Shown piece by piece: positions 38,228 through 45,782 of a DNA stretch of 64,000 nt. Position numbers and translations under genes: made by a program. Below the pieces are notes generated by a model. The model saw only the letters and a program-made list of their open reading frames with translations, ran no database searches and was not told where the DNA came from. The stretch lies in the NCBI GenBank assembly GCA_002398845.1, contig DHBY01000052.1, positions 1 to 64,000 of the forward strand, given 5' to 3'. Positions within the stretch are counted from its first letter, which is position 1. Every line of letters starts with the position of its first letter. The stretch is from Firmicutes bacterium UBA4916. Its GTDB lineage: Bacteria > Bacillota > Clostridia > Tissierellales > Tepidimicrobiaceae.

Positions 38228-39292
38228 CTAATTTACATAGGTCAATATTTCTTCTAATATTTCTTCTTTAACTTTGTTTACTCCATCATAATCCACAGTA
38301 GGTTTATAGCACTTTTCCAATATTTCATGATTTTTTCTAGCTGTTTTAAGATTAGATATAGCATTGTCAATTAGTAAATTATAGACTTCATAATCTTTAT
38401 CATTTTTTACTTTTTCATTGAAATATTCATTTAAGTTAATTTTTTTATGTGGAAAATCTAATCCAAGTTTATTAGAGGTTATGCAAGTATTTATGTCTTT
38501 AATTATTAAAGTCTCTATTTTTTCGGGAATAGTAGAGTTGTGATAAATTTCAACACTATATCCCCTAATTTTACTTTCCTCCATTATCCGCTTTATCAAT
38601 GTGGATTTGCCTGTTCCAATTTCACCTTCAATATAGTATATAGTTGGAATCCATTTTAATATGGTTTCTGTATAATCTATAAAACCTACTGGTGTATTTG
38701 CATTAGAGAACATATGTCTTTCAGTAGGGCTTATTTCTTTATGGTATTCTACCTCCTTGGAAAATACCTCCTCAGTTAATTGTCTAGTAATATAATTTAT
38801 TTTACTGAAATCCACGCTTATTTTATTGTTTTGGACGATTTCTTCATATATGATTTTAGCTGATTTAAAATAAGCAAAAGCTCTTCTATAAGCAATTTTG
38901 TTATTCTTCTTTGCCTTTATTATTTCTTCCTTGGACATCATTAATTTTTCTGAATCAATAAATCGACCTAAGTCTATTAATTTATCTATTAATCCTGGAT
39001 AGGTTGGATCGATTACATGAGGAAAGGTACCATCTGCTATGGCTATATTAAGCTTATTTATAAAAATACTATCAATAGATTCAGCATCAGAAGGGCAATG
39101 GTGATACTCTATATCAAAACCCTCTTCTATCATATGTTCTGCTATTTTTTTCATTAAAGAAGATTTCCCTCCTCCTGGCATACCCTTTAATATAAATAAT
39201 CGGTTTCTATTTAAACCTATTATATTATCATGAAGTGAATAAAAGCCATTAGCCGTATTTCCCCCAAAAAACATTCTTCTAATTTCAACCAT
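38228..39292 (-). CDS. Tandem P-loop ATPase (PRK06851-like)
   Basis: The 354-aa protein has two Walker A motifs, GMPGGGKS at residues 37-44 and GEIGTGKS at 223-230, one in each half, as in an internal duplication. It resembles the uncharacterised clostridial PRK06851 family. The N-terminus is VEIRRMFFGGNTANGFYSLH. I see no membrane helix. The ATG at 39292 follows GGGAGG. Its role is unknown; family members occur in spore formers. Confidence 0.75.
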   Translation of the reverse strand: MVEIRRMFFGGNTANGFYSLHDNIIGLNRNRLFILKGMPGGGKSSLMKKIAEHMIEEGFDIEYHHCPSDAESIDSIFINKLNIAIADGTFPHVIDPTYPGLIDKLIDLGRFIDSEKLMMSKEEIIKAKKNNKIAYRRAFAYFKSAKIIYEEIVQNNKISVDFSKINYITRQLTEEVFSKEVEYHKEISPTERHMFSNANTPVGFIDYTETILKWIPTIYYIEGEIGTGKSTLIKRIMEESKIRGYSVEIYHNSTIPEKIETLIIKDINTCITSNKLGLDFPHKKINLNEYFNEKVKNDKDYEVYNLLIDNAISNLKTARKNHEILEKCYKPTVDYDGVNKVKEEILEEILTYVN

Positions 39293-39361
39293 ATGAAAAC
39301 CTCCCAAAAAGATTATATATTATAATTTATTCCCTTAGAATTATTATGTGCATGAAGGTGG

Positions 39362-39388
39362 AAAAGAACTCTTTGAAAAAGTTCTTTT
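39362..39388. repeat. Inverted repeat upstream of the ATPase gene
   Basis: AAAAGAACT (39362-39370) and AGTTCTTTT (39380-39388) are perfect 9-bp arms with a 9-nt loop. They sit about 70 bp upstream of the ATPase start in the 200-bp gap that also holds the next terminator. Its function is unknown. Confidence 0.35.
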
Positions 39389-39460
39389 AATGGAATTTAC
39401 GTTATTTTTGCTATAAAAATACTTTATATGGAGCTCAAGCTTAGACAAATTATTGTATCT

Positions 39461-39491
39461 AAAAAAAGCACTCCTCTAAAAAGAGAAGTGC
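39461..39491 (-). terminator. Terminator after the universal stress protein gene
   Basis: A 10-bp stem with one mismatch (39468-39477 with 39482-39491) is followed by TTTTTTT on the minus strand. Confidence 0.85.
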
Positions 39492-39493
39492 CT

Positions 39494-39874
39494 CTATAAA
39501 AGTATAAATTCTATCTTTGGTAAAGCATTCTGTAGTTTTAATCCAAGATTTGAACTTTCATCATTTCCGTTGTTTGGAGGAGTTCCCATAATAATATGAG
39601 TAATATTATTATCAACTGCAAAATCAACTATAGTTTTCATAATATCCTTTGACCTAAGTACAGTTAAATCAGCCCCTACTTTTTTGGATACATCAAATAA
39701 ATATTCTAATGCCTCTCCATCATCAATATTTTCTAAAAATTTTTCTTTCTCATTTACTACATGTATCACATATAATTTCCCTTTCTTTGCTTCTACTAAT
39801 CTGTATCCATTTAATATAAGTCTTTCACAAGTCTTTTGCTGAGTCACGCATACCATGATATTAGTTTTTTTCAT
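39494..39874 (-). CDS. Universal stress protein domain protein
   Basis: The ATG at 39874 after AAAGGGGGA gives 126 aa. The fold is that of UspA/KdpD-type domains: NIMVCVTQQKTCERLI, KGKLYVIHVV and ITHIIMGTPPNN near the usual ATP-loop position. It lacks a clear GSRG phosphate loop, so ATP binding is doubtful. It has its own terminator and appears monocistronic. Its role in stress is inferred from the family. Confidence 0.8.
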   Translation of the reverse strand: MKKTNIMVCVTQQKTCERLILNGYRLVEAKKGKLYVIHVVNEKEKFLENIDDGEALEYLFDVSKKVGADLTVLRSKDIMKTIVDFAVDNNITHIIMGTPPNNGNDESSNLGLKLQNALPKIEFILL

Positions 39875-40010
39875 ACGAAATCCCCCTTTAAAGAGTGACA
39901 CCTATTACATTATACCATGAAATTAAAAAAATAGTATTAAATATGCCATATTTTGTCCTAGATATTAATACTGAAAACACTATTCTTTACATTGCCTTAA
40001 AGTTTTAGAC

Positions 40011-40039
40011 ATAAAAATAGGATAGAAACCTATCCTATT
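40011..40039 (-). terminator. Terminator after the SASP gene
   Basis: AATAGGATAG (40016-40025 with 40030-40039) forms a perfect 10-bp stem with TTTTTAT after it on the minus strand. Confidence 0.85.
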
Positions 40040-40244
40040 AATCATCCGTTAAATCTTTTTCTCCCATTTCAACTAATCTTTTGGTCATAAGTCCTCCTAC
40101 ACGACCGGCAGTAAATATATTATCCACAGGGCCTATTTCCTCATTATTCATAAAAGCGTCAGATACCCCTAGCTCATTTGCTATTTCTAATTTCATTTCA
40201 TTTAAAGCTTTCATAGCATTAGGATCCAATGGTCTTTTACTCAT
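40038..40244 (-). CDS. Alpha/beta-type small acid-soluble spore protein
   Basis: The 68-aa protein carries the SASP blocks: NAMKALNEMKLEIANELGV with the GPR cut site (E-I-A), and GGLMTKRLVEMGEK. SASPs coat and protect spore DNA and are degraded by GPR at germination. The ATG at 40244 follows AGAGGTGA. Expression is expected in the forespore under sigma-G, though I could not fix the promoter. It stands alone between terminators. Confidence 0.94.
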   Translation of the reverse strand: MSKRPLDPNAMKALNEMKLEIANELGVSDAFMNNEEIGPVDNIFTAGRVGGLMTKRLVEMGEKDLTDD

Positions 40245-40337
40245 AAATATCACCTCTTTATAATAAAGTTGTTCTTATTTATTTTATCTAAGAACCTATT
40301 ATAAAATACGAGGCAATTTAAGGATTACCATTATATT

Positions 40338-40643
40338 CTACCTTACCCTATGAATTCTTGCTTTTTCTGCTTTTGGATCAGATATCATTTCATATCCACC
40401 CATAGCTGTCATAGTAACTAATAGAGCATTAATAATAGTAATAACTATACCCTGCAATCCATTCCCGCTTTTTGCAAAAATAAAGTTTAAAATAAGAGCG
40501 ATTATAAAAATATAAAATCTAACAAAAGCATCTCCAAATATTTTTTTAATAATAGGTTTTGTAAACTGTGTTACAATAGCAGTTGCTGCAACTAGACCAG
40601 TAAAAGTTGCTAAAATTTCAGGTGTTACTAAATCATTATACAT
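40338..40643 (-). CDS. Small holin-like membrane protein
   Basis: The 101-aa protein has a short hydrophobic N-terminal segment (about residues 10-25), helices at about 42-58 and 66-86, and a charged tail (DPKAEKARIHRVR). This layout recalls small phage holins, but there is no lysin or phage gene nearby, so the holin name is only structural. GGAGGTG precedes the ATG. Its place next to a SASP suggests, but does not show, a spore role. Confidence 0.6.
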   Translation of the reverse strand: MYNDLVTPEILATFTGLVAATAIVTQFTKPIIKKIFGDAFVRFYIFIIALILNFIFAKSGNGLQGIVITIINALLVTMTAMGGYEMISDPKAEKARIHRVR

Positions 40644-40851
40644 TTTTTACACCTCCATTAATTTTATTCAATCTATTATGTAATCTTATTTTCTATACAA
40701 CCATTTATCCCTAGTTGATTTATTCTTAAAAATTCTTCTCATGAAATTTTATGCCAAGCTTAATTGATCTATGATAAAATTCTATTTAAACCTTTTTTAT
40801 TAATAAAATAATCAATGGATTCTCTTAATTATTTAAATATTTTTAACCAAA

Positions 40852-40911
40852 TAGGCATTACTCCTGCCTAACTTGTCCCAAGAAGACAGGTGAAACGTCC
40901 CCTTGTCTTCT
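40852..40911. repeat. REP-like double palindrome
   Basis: A small stem TAGGC/GCCTA (40852-40856 with 40866-40870) is followed by AGAAGACA/TGTCTTCT (40881-40888 with 40904-40911), extendable by two pairs, around a loop containing GAAACGTCCCC. The block is richer in G+C than its surroundings. It resembles the GACAGGTGAAACGTCCCC-type interspersed palindromes I recall from clostridial genomes. Copy number cannot be seen here. Confidence 0.5.
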
Positions 40912-40920
40912 AAATTTCTG

Positions 40921-40948
40921 TAGAAAAAAAGAGCCTTGTTAGGGCTCT
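40921..40948 (-). terminator. Terminator after the PepSY gene
   Basis: AGAGCC (40930-40935) pairs with GGCTCT (40943-40948), followed by TTTTTTTCTA on the minus strand. Confidence 0.8.
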
Positions 40949-40979
40949 CATTATATTATTTGCTTAAAAGTTTCATATT

Positions 40980-41198
40980 TTAATCAAATCCTTTTTCTAT
41001 TTCAATCAATACTCCTGTGTTAGCATCTATCTTTACTTCATAATACATTCCATTATAGGCTCTTATAGTAATTTCATAAACCAATATACCGTGTTCAGTG
41101 TCTATTTCAAACCTTACTACTTCCCCAGGAACATACCCTAAAGCAATTTGAATAGCTTCTGCCCCACTTATTTGTTTGATTCTCCAATAATTGTTCAT
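40980..41198 (-). CDS. Small PepSY-domain protein
   Basis: The 72-aa protein is essentially one PepSY domain: SGAEAIQIALGYVPGEVVRFEI, then LVYEITIRAYNGMYYEVKIDANTGVLIEIE. It has no signal peptide, so it probably stays in the cytoplasm, unlike most PepSY proteins. An AGGAGAG site precedes the ATG. It is monocistronic between selC and the intergenic REP-like element. The role is unknown. Confidence 0.85.
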   Translation of the reverse strand: MNNYWRIKQISGAEAIQIALGYVPGEVVRFEIDTEHGILVYEITIRAYNGMYYEVKIDANTGVLIEIEKGFD

Positions 41199-41301
41199 TG
41201 TATAAATCTCTCCTTCCTTATGATTTATACAATTATATTCAATTACTTAGAAATTGGTGATATCCCACTTAGTTTGCCATATCCCCCATAAATATTTGAA
41301 T

Positions 41302-41328
41302 AAAAAAAGCGCGCCATAAAAGGCATGC
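41302..41328 (-). terminator. Terminator-like hairpin downstream of selC
   Basis: GCATGCC and GGCGCGC (41322-41328 with 41309-41315) form an imperfect 7-bp stem with one mismatch. Seven U residues follow on the minus strand. It would end a transcript starting around 41330-41460, but no clear gene lies there. Confidence 0.45.
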
Positions 41329-41388
41329 CCTACAAAGGAGTTCATCATCTCCTCATTACTAATTGCTATTCGTTTGTTTTGTATATTA

Positions 41389-41418
41389 AAGTAAGATATC
41401 CTTTAAGATGTCTTACTT
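41389..41418 (-). repeat. Inverted repeat between selC and the PepSY gene
   Basis: AAGTAAGATATC (41389-41400) pairs with GATGTCTTACTT (41407-41418) over 12 bp with one G-U pair and a 6-nt loop. It is not followed by a U-tract. It could be part of a small RNA ending at 41302. Confidence 0.4.
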
Positions 41419-41461
41419 ATATTTTAAAATGCTTTTATTAACTTTAATGTTTGCAAAATCA

Positions 41462-41490
41462 AAAACAAAAAAAGCGACCTTAAGTCGCTT
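41462..41490 (-). terminator. Terminator of selC
   Basis: AAGCGAC/GTCGCTT (41472-41478 with 41484-41490) is followed by TTTTTTGTTTTTG on the minus strand, 8 bp after the tRNA 3' end. Confidence 0.88.
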
Positions 41491-41498
41491 ATATTCAA

Positions 41499-41595
41499 TG
41501 GCGGGAGTATGTGAGAATCGAACTCACCCAAGAGGCTCTTAACCCCTCGCGCTGGTTTTGAAGACCAGAGGACCCACCAGGACCCATCTACCCCC
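41499..41595 (-). tRNA. selC: tRNA-Sec (anticodon UCA)
   Basis: The 97-nt RNA has the long acceptor stem (GGGGGUAG with a matching CUCCC end), anticodon arm CUGGU-CUUCAAA-ACCAG with UCA, a long variable arm (GCGAGGGG...CCUCUUGG) and the T-arm GUGAGUUCGAUUCUCAC. CCA is encoded. It is charged with serine, converted by SelA and delivered by SelB. It has its own promoter and terminator and lies near selA, selB and selD. Confidence 0.97.
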
Positions 41596-41613
41596 TTAAT
41601 AACAACAAACTCC

Positions 41614-41642
41614 ATTATACAATATTTTGTTATATATTTCAA
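41614..41642 (-). promoter_or_regulatory. Promoter of selC
   Basis: TTGAAA (41637-41642), a 17-bp spacer and TATAAT (41614-41619) place the start about 12-14 nt before the tRNA 5' end, so selC is expressed separately from the protein genes. Confidence 0.8.
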
Positions 41643-41684
41643 GAAGTATTTTTATTTTTATCAGTATCTTCAATTAGCAAATCT

Positions 41685-42395
41685 TTAATCTATAGCTGCA
41701 TTGTCCTTCCTGCTTCTAAAGTAATAGCCCACGCCCCACTTTGTATGGATATACTGGGTACCATTAGAATCCTTCTCTATTTTTTCTCTAAGTCTTCTTA
41801 TATGGACATCTACTGTTCTTAAATCTCCAAAATATTCATATCCCCAAATGGTTTCTAAAAGTTCTTCTCTAGTAAATACTTTTCCTGGATTGGATATGAG
41901 TATATAGAATAAATCAAATTCTTTCCCTGTTAAGTTTATAATCTCATCTTTTATAGTTAATCTTCTACCCAATGCGTTTATAATAAAATCATCTATTTTA
42001 ATTGTTTGACTATTACTTTGAGGGCTTTTCATATTTACCCTTCTAAGTATCGCCTTAATCCTAGCCTTTAACTCTAAAATATTAAAAGGTTTTGTTACAT
42101 AATCATCAGCGCCATATTCTAATGCTAGTATTTTACTAATGTCTTCTTTCTTTTCTGTCACTATTATTATAGGCACCTGAGAGTGCTCCCTGATGGTTTG
42201 GCATAGAACTAATCCATTTCCATCAGGCAGCAACAAATCTAAAATTACTAGTTCATAATCCCTTTTTTTTATTTTCTCTACAGCATCTTTTATTGAGAAA
42301 GCTGCCTCTACATGGTAATTATCTTGCTCTAGGCTATACTTTAATCCTTTTACAAAGGACTTATCTCTATTTATTACTATTATTCTCGTTTCCAT
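41685..42395 (-). CDS. OmpR/PhoB-family response regulator (orphan)
   Basis: The ATG at 42395 after GGGGTGAT gives 236 aa. The receiver domain has the phosphoacceptor D53 in LVILDLLLPDG and K102 in YVTKPF. The C-terminal winged helix carries LTGKEFDLFYILISNPGKVFTREELLETIWGYE split around its recognition helix, and VDVHIRRLREKI. No histidine kinase gene lies beside it. It begins 31 bp after selB and ends before selC. Its target is unknown. Confidence 0.93.
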   Translation of the reverse strand: METRIIVINRDKSFVKGLKYSLEQDNYHVEAAFSIKDAVEKIKKRDYELVILDLLLPDGNGLVLCQTIREHSQVPIIIVTEKKEDISKILALEYGADDYVTKPFNILELKARIKAILRRVNMKSPQSNSQTIKIDDFIINALGRRLTIKDEIINLTGKEFDLFYILISNPGKVFTREELLETIWGYEYFGDLRTVDVHIRRLREKIEKDSNGTQYIHTKWGVGYYFRSRKDNAAID

Positions 42396-42426
42396 AATTA
42401 TCACCCCAAAATAAAAGAAAATAAAT

Positions 42427-44331
42427 TTATAAAATTCTTTTGTCTCCATCCCTTTTGGTTATTTTTAATTGATCAAAATACTCTAATAAACCTAAAGCTA
42501 CTTTTCTATTGGTATTTAATATATCCCTATACTCAGCAACCGTTATAGAATCATTTTTACCTATATATTCTTTAAGAATTTCTAATGCTTTCTCATAGTT
42601 TGTCTTATGCAAATAAACTTCCTCATTTATTTTTATTAATTCCCCATCACTTATAAGAGAATTTAAAACTTGTTCTATTTCTTGTTTGTCATAATCCAAT
42701 GATTTAAATATATCTTCTTTTTTAGGTGGTAAAAATGAGTTTTCTTTATAGGCTTTAATTAAATCATCTTTTATCTTTAATTGCAAACCATTATATTTAA
42801 TTTCAAATCCTTTTACATAAACGCTTTCCATCTTCTGTTCAATATAACCTTTTTCGATTAATAAGTCAATAAATCTATCCCCAACTTTAGGTTTTGCATT
42901 TTTTAAAAATTTGCTACGTATTTCTTCTTTTGACATTCCTTGCCTAAGAGGATATTTTTTATGAAAAGTTTCTAGTTCCTCTACTATAGCTTTCTTTAAT
43001 TTATTAAAATAGTCTATATGAATTACATGTATCTCCCTAGTTAAAGTGAACAATATGACTTTATTATCTTTAGCTAAGTTTTCAACCTCCCCTTTTACCT
43101 TATCTTCTAACATGACAGTAAAAGTTGAGATTTCTTTTATTGTTGGGAAAGTCTTACTTTTATCTAAGATTATTTTCTCAATAATATCTATAGATGCTCC
43201 CTCTTCTTTTATTTGAAGTTCCTTTATTGCCTCTTCATCAAATCTTTTCTTCTTATTTGGATTTGGCTCTAAAACTTCTCCACCACCTATAGTGAACATA
43301 GGAGAATAAAATCTAATTATAAATCTGTCTCCCCTTTTTGCCACTATTTCTTCTTCTAATCTCAATTGGGCATAGGCTTCTTCTCCTGGGTTTAAAATAT
43401 CTTTATCCAATAAAACTATTCTACATAGAACTTCCTTAGTGCCAATATATAGTCTTAGGCGAGTTCTATTTTCTATAGAACGATTTATATTTTTAATCAA
43501 CTTTATCTTTGCATCTAACATCAAAGTCTCCTTCATTGAGTCTTTAGGAGCTATTACATCTCCCCTATCGACTTCATCTCTTTTTAGACCTGCAATGTTT
43601 ATTGCCACTCTCTGGCCTGCATAAGCTATAGGGGTGTCCTCATCATGAACTTGCAGAGACCTTATTCTAGCTATCTTATTTCCTGGGAAAGCTTGTATTT
43701 CATCCCCCACCTTAAAGGTCCCTGAAAGTAGTGTTCCTGTTACTATAGTACCAAAACCTGACATGGAAAAGACTCTGTCTACAGGTAATCTTGGCATATC
43801 ATCAGTTTCTCTATCTTCAACCTCCAGGGTCAATTTATCTATTAATTGTATCACTTCCTCAATGCCCGTTTTTTTCGTTGAAGATACAGGTACTATTGGA
43901 GAATTTTCTAAAAATGTCCCTTTAACCTCACCTCTTACATCCTCCTTAACTAGCCCCAGCCATTCTTCATCTACTAGATCTATTTTAGTCAAGACGATAA
44001 ATCCTTTCTTAATTCCCAACAAATCCAGTATGGCAAGATGCTCACTAGTTTGGGGCATTACTCCTTCATCTGCAGCTATTACCAACAATACTATATCTAT
44101 ACCCATAACCCCTGCAAGCATATTTTTAATGAATTTTTCATGCCCAGGTACATCGATTATTCCTGCCCTTTTACCACTTGGCAAATCAAAATAAGTAAAT
44201 CCTAATTCAATGGAGATGCCTCTCTTTTGCTCTTCCTTCAACCTATCTGTATTTCTACCTGTTAAGGCTTTTATTAAGGTAGTCTTTCCATGGTCAATAT
44301 GACCAGCTGTTCCAATTATAATATGTTTCAT
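42427..44331 (-). CDS. selB: Selenocysteine-specific elongation factor SelB
   Basis: The 634-aa protein has an EF-Tu-like GTPase with GHIDHGKT at residues 10-17, DVPGHEKF and TKIDL. Two beta-barrel domains follow, then a C-terminal set of winged helices (residues about 400-634) that bind the SECIS hairpin. It brings Sec-tRNA-Sec to UGA codons with a SECIS. The selA stop is directly upstream (44332), so the two are translationally coupled. Confidence 0.97.
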   Translation of the reverse strand: MKHIIIGTAGHIDHGKTTLIKALTGRNTDRLKEEQKRGISIELGFTYFDLPSGKRAGIIDVPGHEKFIKNMLAGVMGIDIVLLVIAADEGVMPQTSEHLAILDLLGIKKGFIVLTKIDLVDEEWLGLVKEDVRGEVKGTFLENSPIVPVSSTKKTGIEEVIQLIDKLTLEVEDRETDDMPRLPVDRVFSMSGFGTIVTGTLLSGTFKVGDEIQAFPGNKIARIRSLQVHDEDTPIAYAGQRVAINIAGLKRDEVDRGDVIAPKDSMKETLMLDAKIKLIKNINRSIENRTRLRLYIGTKEVLCRIVLLDKDILNPGEEAYAQLRLEEEIVAKRGDRFIIRFYSPMFTIGGGEVLEPNPNKKKRFDEEAIKELQIKEEGASIDIIEKIILDKSKTFPTIKEISTFTVMLEDKVKGEVENLAKDNKVILFTLTREIHVIHIDYFNKLKKAIVEELETFHKKYPLRQGMSKEEIRSKFLKNAKPKVGDRFIDLLIEKGYIEQKMESVYVKGFEIKYNGLQLKIKDDLIKAYKENSFLPPKKEDIFKSLDYDKQEIEQVLNSLISDGELIKINEEVYLHKTNYEKALEILKEYIGKNDSITVAEYRDILNTNRKVALGLLEYFDQLKITKRDGDKRIL

Positions 44332-45762
44332 TTATAGCTGCACTCCTTCTAACTCGTTTAATCCATACATAATCCCATCTACTATTATATCAAATTCATC
44401 TTCTCTTACAGTTCGTATGTCTATGAAAACTCTGTCCTTATATACTCTTGTGATTATTGGTATTTCATATTCCCTTAAATGTCTTTCAAATTCAGATATG
44501 CTTAAATCATTTAATGTTAACATGATACATTTTGTTGGAATTTTTTCTAGAGGTAATGACCCTCCTCCAACTTCTGAATAATCATCTACTATCTCTACTT
44601 TACATTTTTTACATTCTATATTTTTTACAAGTAAATCATATAATGTTTTGGCCTTATTCTCTAGTTCTTCAATGCTAATAGATAGCATTCGTAGTGTTGG
44701 AATTTTTTTAACTGCTATGGTTTCATCTAAATAAAGTTTAAGTGTAGCTTCTAATGCGGATATTGTAAATTTATCTACTCTAAAGGCCCTAGTTAAAGGA
44801 TTTCTTTTCATGGCACTAATATATTCCTTTTTCCCAACTATAATTCCAGCCTGAGGACCGCCTAGTAGTTTGTCTCCACTAAAGGTAACTACATCTACTC
44901 CATTTTTTATGGAATCCTGTACTGTGGGCTCGTATTCTAATCCATATTTTGATAAATCGATTAAAACCCCACTTCCCAAATCTTCAATTAGCGGAATATC
45001 ATATTTTTCCTTTAAGGGATATAGTTCTCCGGATGAAACAGAAGAAGTAAATCCTAATATTCTATAATTACTTGTATGAACTTTTAATAACGCAGCTGTT
45101 TCTTCATCAATTGCGTTTTCATAATCCCATAAATGGGTTTTGTTTGTTGTTCCTACAGATACCAATTCTGCTCCACTTTGTTCCATAACATCTGGAATTC
45201 TAAAAGAACCCCCTATTTCAATTAATTCTCCTCTCGATACTATAACCTTACGGCCTTTAGCCATAGTGCTTAATACAAGCATTACTGCCGCTGCATTATT
45301 GTTTACTACCATTGCAGCTTCTCCGCCTGTAATTTCAATTATTATATCTTCTAAATGACTATATCTAGAACCCCTCATGCCCTTTTCCAGATCATATTCT
45401 AAATTTGAATAGTTAACAGCTATTTCCTTTACATTTTCCATTACTTCATTGCTTATTAATGAACGTCCAATATTTGTATGGATTACTATTCCAGTTCCAT
45501 TTATAACCCTTTTAAGCTTTAATGAGTTTTTCTTATTTGCTCTATCTACTATTTTCCTTGGCAAAGATAAGTTTTTTCTATTGATTTCTTCCTCATTTAA
45601 AAATTCATTTTTTATGCTATTTCTTAGTAATTCTATTTCTTCTCTAATAGAATCTACTACAAGCTTTCGTGGCATAATATTTGATAATTTTTTAATATTT
45701 TCTTCTTCTAATAAATCATCTACTTTAGGAATTAGTGTAAATAGATTTTTGTTCTTAATCAT
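44332..45762 (-). CDS. selA: L-seryl-tRNA(Sec) selenium transferase SelA
   Basis: The 476-aa PLP enzyme converts Ser-tRNA-Sec to Sec-tRNA-Sec using selenophosphate. K298 in TFSGDKLLGGPQAGI is the PLP lysine, and the family region VINGTGIVIHTNIGRSL is intact. A GAGAGGG site precedes the ATG. The gene lies between selD (20 bp upstream) and selB. Confidence 0.97.
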   Translation of the reverse strand: MIKNKNLFTLIPKVDDLLEEENIKKLSNIMPRKLVVDSIREEIELLRNSIKNEFLNEEEINRKNLSLPRKIVDRANKKNSLKLKRVINGTGIVIHTNIGRSLISNEVMENVKEIAVNYSNLEYDLEKGMRGSRYSHLEDIIIEITGGEAAMVVNNNAAAVMLVLSTMAKGRKVIVSRGELIEIGGSFRIPDVMEQSGAELVSVGTTNKTHLWDYENAIDEETAALLKVHTSNYRILGFTSSVSSGELYPLKEKYDIPLIEDLGSGVLIDLSKYGLEYEPTVQDSIKNGVDVVTFSGDKLLGGPQAGIIVGKKEYISAMKRNPLTRAFRVDKFTISALEATLKLYLDETIAVKKIPTLRMLSISIEELENKAKTLYDLLVKNIECKKCKVEIVDDYSEVGGGSLPLEKIPTKCIMLTLNDLSISEFERHLREYEIPIITRVYKDRVFIDIRTVREDEFDIIVDGIMYGLNELEGVQL

Positions 45763-45782
45763 ACAATCCCTCTCTTTTTGTT

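Larger units (their letters stand above)
40644..40979. other. 336-bp intergenic region without a gene
   Basis: This gap separates the holin-like gene from the PepSY gene. It is AT-rich apart from the REP-like palindrome at 40852-40911 and the terminator at 40921-40948. Promoter elements for the holin-like gene should lie near 40680-40830, but I cannot point to a convincing one. Confidence 0.6.

Noticed and set aside
41424..41642. A 72-codon minus-strand reading frame
   Set aside because: It covers the promoter, tRNA-Sec and terminator of selC, and has no ribosome site or protein-like sequence.
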